Shown in pieces: positions 52,809 to 64,000 of a DNA stretch of 64,000 nucleotides. This DNA is from Massilia antarctica (GTDB taxonomy: Bacteria; Pseudomonadota; Gammaproteobacteria; Burkholderiales; Burkholderiaceae_D). The DNA is taken from positions 2,108,001 to 2,172,000 of the forward strand of contig NZ_CP065053.1 in the NCBI RefSeq assembly GCF_015689335.1. The letters are read 5' to 3'. The position numbers and the translations under genes were made by a program. Below the pieces are notes generated by a model. The model saw only the letters and a list, made by a program, of their open reading frames with translations, was not told where the DNA came from and searched no databases. Every line of letters starts with the position of its first letter. The stretch's first letter is position 1.

Positions 52809-52968
52809 GTCGTCCCTGTCGTATAAGTAACGCTTAAGCGGTACCCGGTAGTATTCGTATTATCTTCTTATCACCTGGCAAAAAGTTCGAGACTTGAGGC
52901 CTTTCTAGTGCGCGCCCGGCCCTGGAAATTCCTGAATTCTCATCCTTTCTGTCACTCACGGAGTGTCC

Positions 52969-57075
<4,107 letters not shown>

Positions 57076-57087
57076 AGACCACCGGCC

Positions 57088-57164
57088 CGTCATTCCCGTG
57101 AAGACGGGAATCCAAGTTTGTCGGTTCGCCACGAACTTGGGCCCCCGCCTTCGCGGGGGCGACG
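57088..57164. repeat. Multi-arm palindromic element, copy 2 (rpoB-rpoC spacer)
   Basis: Outer stem CGTC/GACG (57088-57091, 57161-57164). Arms: ATTCCCGT/ACGGGAAT (57092-57099, 57104-57111), CCAAGTT/AACTTGG (57112-57118, 57134-57140) and GCCCCCGC/GCGGGGGC (57141-57148, 57153-57160). It differs from copy 1 by paired changes in arm 1 and shares the last 31 bases exactly. Confidence 0.88.
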
Positions 57165-57206
57165 GCGGAAGTTGCAACATAGAAATTCAATCACCTGGAG
57201 TGATAC

Positions 57207-61442
<4,236 letters not shown>

Positions 61443-61461
61443 TCTAGCTTTAACGCAAGCA

Positions 61462-61500
61462 AAAACGGCACCGGGGAGCGATCCTCGGTGCCGTTTTTTT
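61462..61500 (+). terminator. Rho-independent terminator of the rpoBC operon
   Basis: Twelve-bp stem AAAACGGCACCG/CGGTGCCGTTTT (61462-61473, 61486-61497) with the T run continuing to 61500. Confidence 0.96.
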
Positions 61501-61584
61501 ATGCGCGTCGCACGTGCCTTCCGGCAAGCCCATTGCGCGACATCAAAGCCGATCCGCATTCAACGCGTTCCGCCCGTGTGCCAT

Positions 61585-61613
61585 TTGACGCGTTTTTTAG
61601 AGGCGACCATACT
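61585..61613 (+). promoter_or_regulatory. Promoter of the toxin-antitoxin pair
   Basis: TTGACG (61585-61590), 17-base spacer, CATACT (61608-61613), about 87 bases before the antitoxin ATG. The leader between may hold the antitoxin operator. Confidence 0.75.
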
Positions 61614-61699
61614 GGTTTGATCGTTTGTCACGAACGTCGAAGCAGGGTGCAAGTGTGCCTGAACATGTTGATCGCTTCGATGTTATCTGGAGAACTAGC

Positions 61700-61999
61700 A
61701 TGAAGGCATCAAATCTCACCACATTCAGTGCTGCGGATGCGACGACGCGTTTTGCAGAGTTGCTGGACACAGCCTTGGGGCAGCCAGTCGGCATTACCAT
61801 GGATGATCGGGTCACCGCTTATCTGGTTTCAAAATCGGCCTACGAGGCCATGCTGGAGAGGCTGGAGAATCTTGAGGACCAGCTGTGGACGTTTCAGGCA
61901 GAAGTCGCGCGCAAGGAAGGTTTCGCAGAGCAGGAAGAAGTGGAAGGCCTACTTCGCCGACTTAGGAATAGCGGACATGAAAACGCTAAGGCTAAGTAA
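61700..61999 (+). CDS. Phd/YefM-family antitoxin
   Basis: 99 residues from ATG 61700 (TGGAG upstream). The DNA-binding N-terminal fold reads NLTTFSAADATTRFAELLDT then QPVGITMDDRVTAYLVSKSAYEAM in part; the C-terminal half is long, acidic and helical (LENLEDQLWTFQAEVARKEG), suited to wrapping the toxin. It is followed by a RelE-type toxin gene overlapping by 23 bases. The pair would be a type II module: antitoxin binds toxin and represses its own promoter. An in-frame ATG at 61625 is too early. Confidence 0.88.
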   Translation: MKASNLTTFSAADATTRFAELLDTALGQPVGITMDDRVTAYLVSKSAYEAMLERLENLEDQLWTFQAEVARKEGFAEQEEVEGLLRRLRNSGHENAKAK

Positions 62000-62249
62000 G
62001 AGTGCGGCGAAGTTTTGGGGAAGCCTGGATGCAAAACAGTACAGGCAAGTTGGCAAGGCCATCACAACGCTTCTTGAAAATTCTCGTCCGCAAGACAGTC
62101 AGTGTCTTAAGGTGTCCAGACACGCCGAACGACGCGTTGATGCCGGCGAGTACAGAATTATTTATGTAGACAGTGATGAAGAGATAGAGGTACTCGTCAT
62201 CGGAAAGCGTAATGATGATGAGGTCTACAAGCGGTTGCGGCAAAAGTAG
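61977..62249 (+). CDS. RelE/ParE-family toxin
   Basis: 90 residues from ATG 61977, inside the 3' end of the antitoxin gene. Features of the RelE fold: MKTLRLSKSAAKFWGSLD, a basic helix KQYRQVGKAITTLL, CLKVSRHAERRVDAGEYRIIY with conserved basic residues, and the closing VLVIGKRNDDEVYKRL. RelE toxins cut mRNA in the ribosome; ParE relatives hit gyrase. The GEYRIIY...IGKRND pattern fits RelE better. Nothing suggests inactivation. Confidence 0.9.
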   Translation: MKTLRLSKSAAKFWGSLDAKQYRQVGKAITTLLENSRPQDSQCLKVSRHAERRVDAGEYRIIYVDSDEEIEVLVIGKRNDDEVYKRLRQK

Positions 62250-62452
62250 AGCAGGTTTGAGGCGTCATGCAAACTACAAACCGCATCCACCCTGGCAATA
62301 GCGCAGGTAACGCCTCCTGAATCAGAAATGCATTGGTTGGTGTTGGAGTCGCAGCAGGGTTGCCGACAAGCTATTGTATGGATGCTGACAGTGGACCGAG
62401 GGGCATGGTGCACATGGCCAAACTAGTCCTGGCATCGCTGGCGCTTACCTCG

Positions 62453-63292
62453 TCACAGCTGGGACTTGAACTTGGCTAAGCCACCCCATAAGCTCGCCAC
62501 GCTTCCCCAGCTGCCAGACACCCGCGCCGGCGCCGGCCTCGACCCACCCAGCGCATCTTCGACTGCTTGCAGCCCCAGCTCCTCCGCGATCCGGCAGGCT
62601 TGCATGCCTGCGCTCAGGCGTTCATCCTTGCGTGCGAAATCGCTGAAGCGCAGGCGGTCGTGCTTGCCGAAATAGGCAAACCGGATCACCGGACGCCTGG
62701 CTACCCAGGCAATCAGCGGCCAGTCGAAGCCGGCGAAGGCTTTCTCCACGCCCGGTACGACGATATGCTCCTGCTCCCAATCGATAAGCGCGTGAAACAG
62801 CGCTTCGCGTTGATGGCGGGAATACACGGTCCCGGCCGCGCAGGAAGCATGGCATGCGACCAGCAAATCGGCAAAGCGGTCACCGATCACCGACCGAATG
62901 AAGGCGCTGCCGCCATACTGTCCGGTGTAGTAGAAAATAGCGTACGACTCGGCGCAGACTTGGCGGTTGATACTGCGAAAATGGTCCAGAAATGCGGCAA
63001 CCGCGGCAAGCTTCTGCGCGCGCGCGCCCGGCACGCACAGCCACGGTAGCGAGGCGATGCGCGCCCCCAGGGTTCCCATCTTGAAATAGCCCGACGCCCA
63101 CAAAGTGCCGTGCGCGGCGATCAAGGCGAACGTCAGCCGCTTGCCGGAGTCCTGGTAGACGCGCCGATACAAGCTCACGCGGCGCTGCAAATCGTGCGCC
63201 TCGCCTGCCAAGGCATAGCCTTCGGTCCTGAAATGCTCATATGCCGCTGCCGTCATCGTATCCTCGCCTGCTGAAAAATTTTCCGTACTCAT
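62453..63292 (-). CDS. Hypothetical protein, soluble, unknown family
   Basis: 279 residues; not recognised. It is mostly helical, with aromatic clusters (AAHGTLWASGYFKMGTLG, SYAIFYYTGQYGGSAF) and no signal peptide or TM segment that I can support. Several Cys residues (five) are spread through the middle (VCAES, ACHASCAAG). GGAT-like purines precede ATG 63292; a second Met at residue 13 is an alternative start. It is flanked by a 203-base gap without features on one side and the DUF1176 gene, divergent, on the other. Confidence 0.6.
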   Translation of the reverse strand: MSTENFSAGEDTMTAAAYEHFRTEGYALAGEAHDLQRRVSLYRRVYQDSGKRLTFALIAAHGTLWASGYFKMGTLGARIASLPWLCVPGARAQKLAAVAAFLDHFRSINRQVCAESYAIFYYTGQYGGSAFIRSVIGDRFADLLVACHASCAAGTVYSRHQREALFHALIDWEQEHIVVPGVEKAFAGFDWPLIAWVARRPVIRFAYFGKHDRLRFSDFARKDERLSAGMQACRIAEELGLQAVEDALGGSRPAPARVSGSWGSVASLWGGLAKFKSQL

Positions 63293-63325
63293 CTATACGC
63301 AAGCTCTGTGCCACTTCCGCGACTT

Positions 63326-63351
63326 TTCCAAGTGACTGATTTTTAAAGGAT
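63326..63351. repeat. 17-base motif shared with the sugar-locus promoter region
   Basis: TTCCAAGTGACTGATTT (63326-63342), followed by TTAAAGGAT; the copy at 33324-33340 is followed by GTAAGGAT. Both lie between divergent genes. Apart from this, I see nothing definite in the 252 bases 63293-63544. Confidence 0.6.
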
Positions 63352-63544
63352 TGATGGCCGTGGCCGCGCCACGCCTGTCAAGCGCGTGTACAGCCAACGC
63401 CGTCTTGCTATCAACGCCGCGTACATCTGATGGGCCGTCGATGTTGGCCTTGACGCTTTCCCAGGTTTAATTGACACTTTAAAAATATTTCAAATCCGGC
63501 CGATGTGATTCATCAGGCCGGTTCAACCTCGACACGGAGTCCGC

Positions 63545-64000
63545 ATGAAAGCAAGCCACGCGATCGCCATCCTGCTTGGCTTGGCAACCAGCGCCGCGAA
63601 CGCAATCGACGTCGAGTACGGCGACTGGGCCGTCGCCTGCGACAACACGCGGCGCTGCGAAGCCGTCGGCTTTCAGCGCGACAGCGCCGGCGAGGAGCCG
63701 GTCGCCCTGCATCTGGTGCGCGAGGCCGGCCCGGAACAGCCGGCCTCGCTCACCTTGATGCTCGACACCGGCAGGGGTAATGTTCCGGATAAAGTCAGTA
63801 TCACGGTCGGCCAGGTGGTCCTGCACGACGTGGTTCCTGAACAGGAGATCGACGAGGACAAAGCCGCCCGCTTGATCCCTGCCTTGCTCAAGGGCGAGCG
63901 CGCCGAGATCCGGGCCGGCGCGCGCCACTGGGCCGTGTCGCTCAACGGCGCCAGTGCTGCCTTGCTCAAGATCGATGACGTGCAGGGAAGGGTAGGCACG
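63545..64000 (+). CDS. Exported DUF1176 protein, 3' end outside window
   Basis: The first 152 codons from ATG 63545 (CGGAG upstream); the frame is still open at the window edge. A signal peptide (KASHAIAILLGLATSAANA) is followed by the family start IDVEYGDWAVACDNTRRCEA with two Cys, and VALHLVREAGPEQPASLTLM. DUF1176 (PF06674) proteins are periplasmic, of unknown role, normally about 340 residues, so roughly half of the gene is visible. Assignment rests on the N-terminal pattern. Confidence 0.85.
   Translation, partial: MKASHAIAILLGLATSAANAIDVEYGDWAVACDNTRRCEAVGFQRDSAGEEPVALHLVREAGPEQPASLTLMLDTGRGNVPDKVSITVGQVVLHDVVPEQEIDEDKAARLIPALLKGERAEIRAGARHWAVSLNGASAALLKIDDVQGRVGT

Noticed and set aside
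52963..52965. GTG 52963 as the rpoB start
   Set aside because: It overlaps the Shine-Dalgarno itself; ATG 52969 is well spaced and gives the family N-terminus.

Overview
The window is about 64 kb of GC-rich bacterial chromosome. The block tRNA-Tyr/Gly/Thr-tuf-tRNA-Trp-secE-nusG-rplK-rplA-rplJ-rplL-rpoB-rpoC, the beta-proteobacterial form of RpoB (N-terminus [15 protein letters not shown]), and the mix of HD-GYP/GGDEF signalling, M48/M14 peptidases and a sugar ABC operon point to a beta-proteobacterium, most likely Oxalobacteraceae (Massilia/Duganella/Janthinobacterium type). The taxonomic call is inference from gene content; no database was searched.

Layout. 1-3.8 kb: the end of cca (tRNA CCA-adding enzyme), then a di-haem cytochrome c peroxidase translationally coupled to a membrane DAHL-GGDEF diguanylate cyclase. 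3.8-6.4 kb: an AT-rich acquired islet with a two-TM protein of unknown function and a broken IS5-family transposase. 6.4-12.5 kb: a GNAT acetyltransferase and an aromatic amino-acid catabolic set (Lrp-type regulator divergent from hppD, then a fused indolepyruvate ferredoxin oxidoreductase). 12.5-23.3 kb: a DUF3224 protein, a MAPEG protein, two tandem ~1275-residue membrane M48 metallopeptidases that both seem to start at an isoleucine codon (ATT/ATC), and a secreted M14 peptidase. 23.4-25.2 kb: a YefM-type antitoxin beside a YjjJ/HipA-like kinase, with an array of 12-bp repeats upstream. 25.2-27.3 kb: ttcA-folB-folM-like operon.

27.4-37.1 kb is a carbohydrate uptake and sensing locus. A LamB-type porin, a sugar-binding protein, two permeases and a MalK/UgpC-type ATPase are transcribed leftward. 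Divergent from them is an operon of a second, diverged sugar-binding protein followed by an OmpR-type regulator and a histidine kinase; I infer that the second binding protein is a periplasmic sensor feeding the two-component system that controls the transporter. 37.1-41.1 kb: a MidA/NDUFAF7-type methyltransferase (probably leaderless), a membrane J-domain protein, an LprI-like protein, a small TPR protein and an unknown low-GC gene. 41.1-46.8 kb is a signalling group: CheW, a REC-DUF3369-HD-GYP phosphodiesterase, a REC-TPR protein with Glu at the phosphoacceptor position, and an HDOD-GAF protein.

46.8-61.5 kb is the translation/transcription core, with two clear tRNA promoters, an L10 leader, an rplL-rpoB attenuator-like hairpin, and two copies of a multi-arm palindromic element between nusG-rplK and rpoB-rpoC whose arms show compensatory changes. 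61.5-64 kb: a Phd/YefM-RelE toxin-antitoxin pair behind its own promoter, a gene of unknown function, and the start of a secreted DUF1176 protein cut by the window edge.
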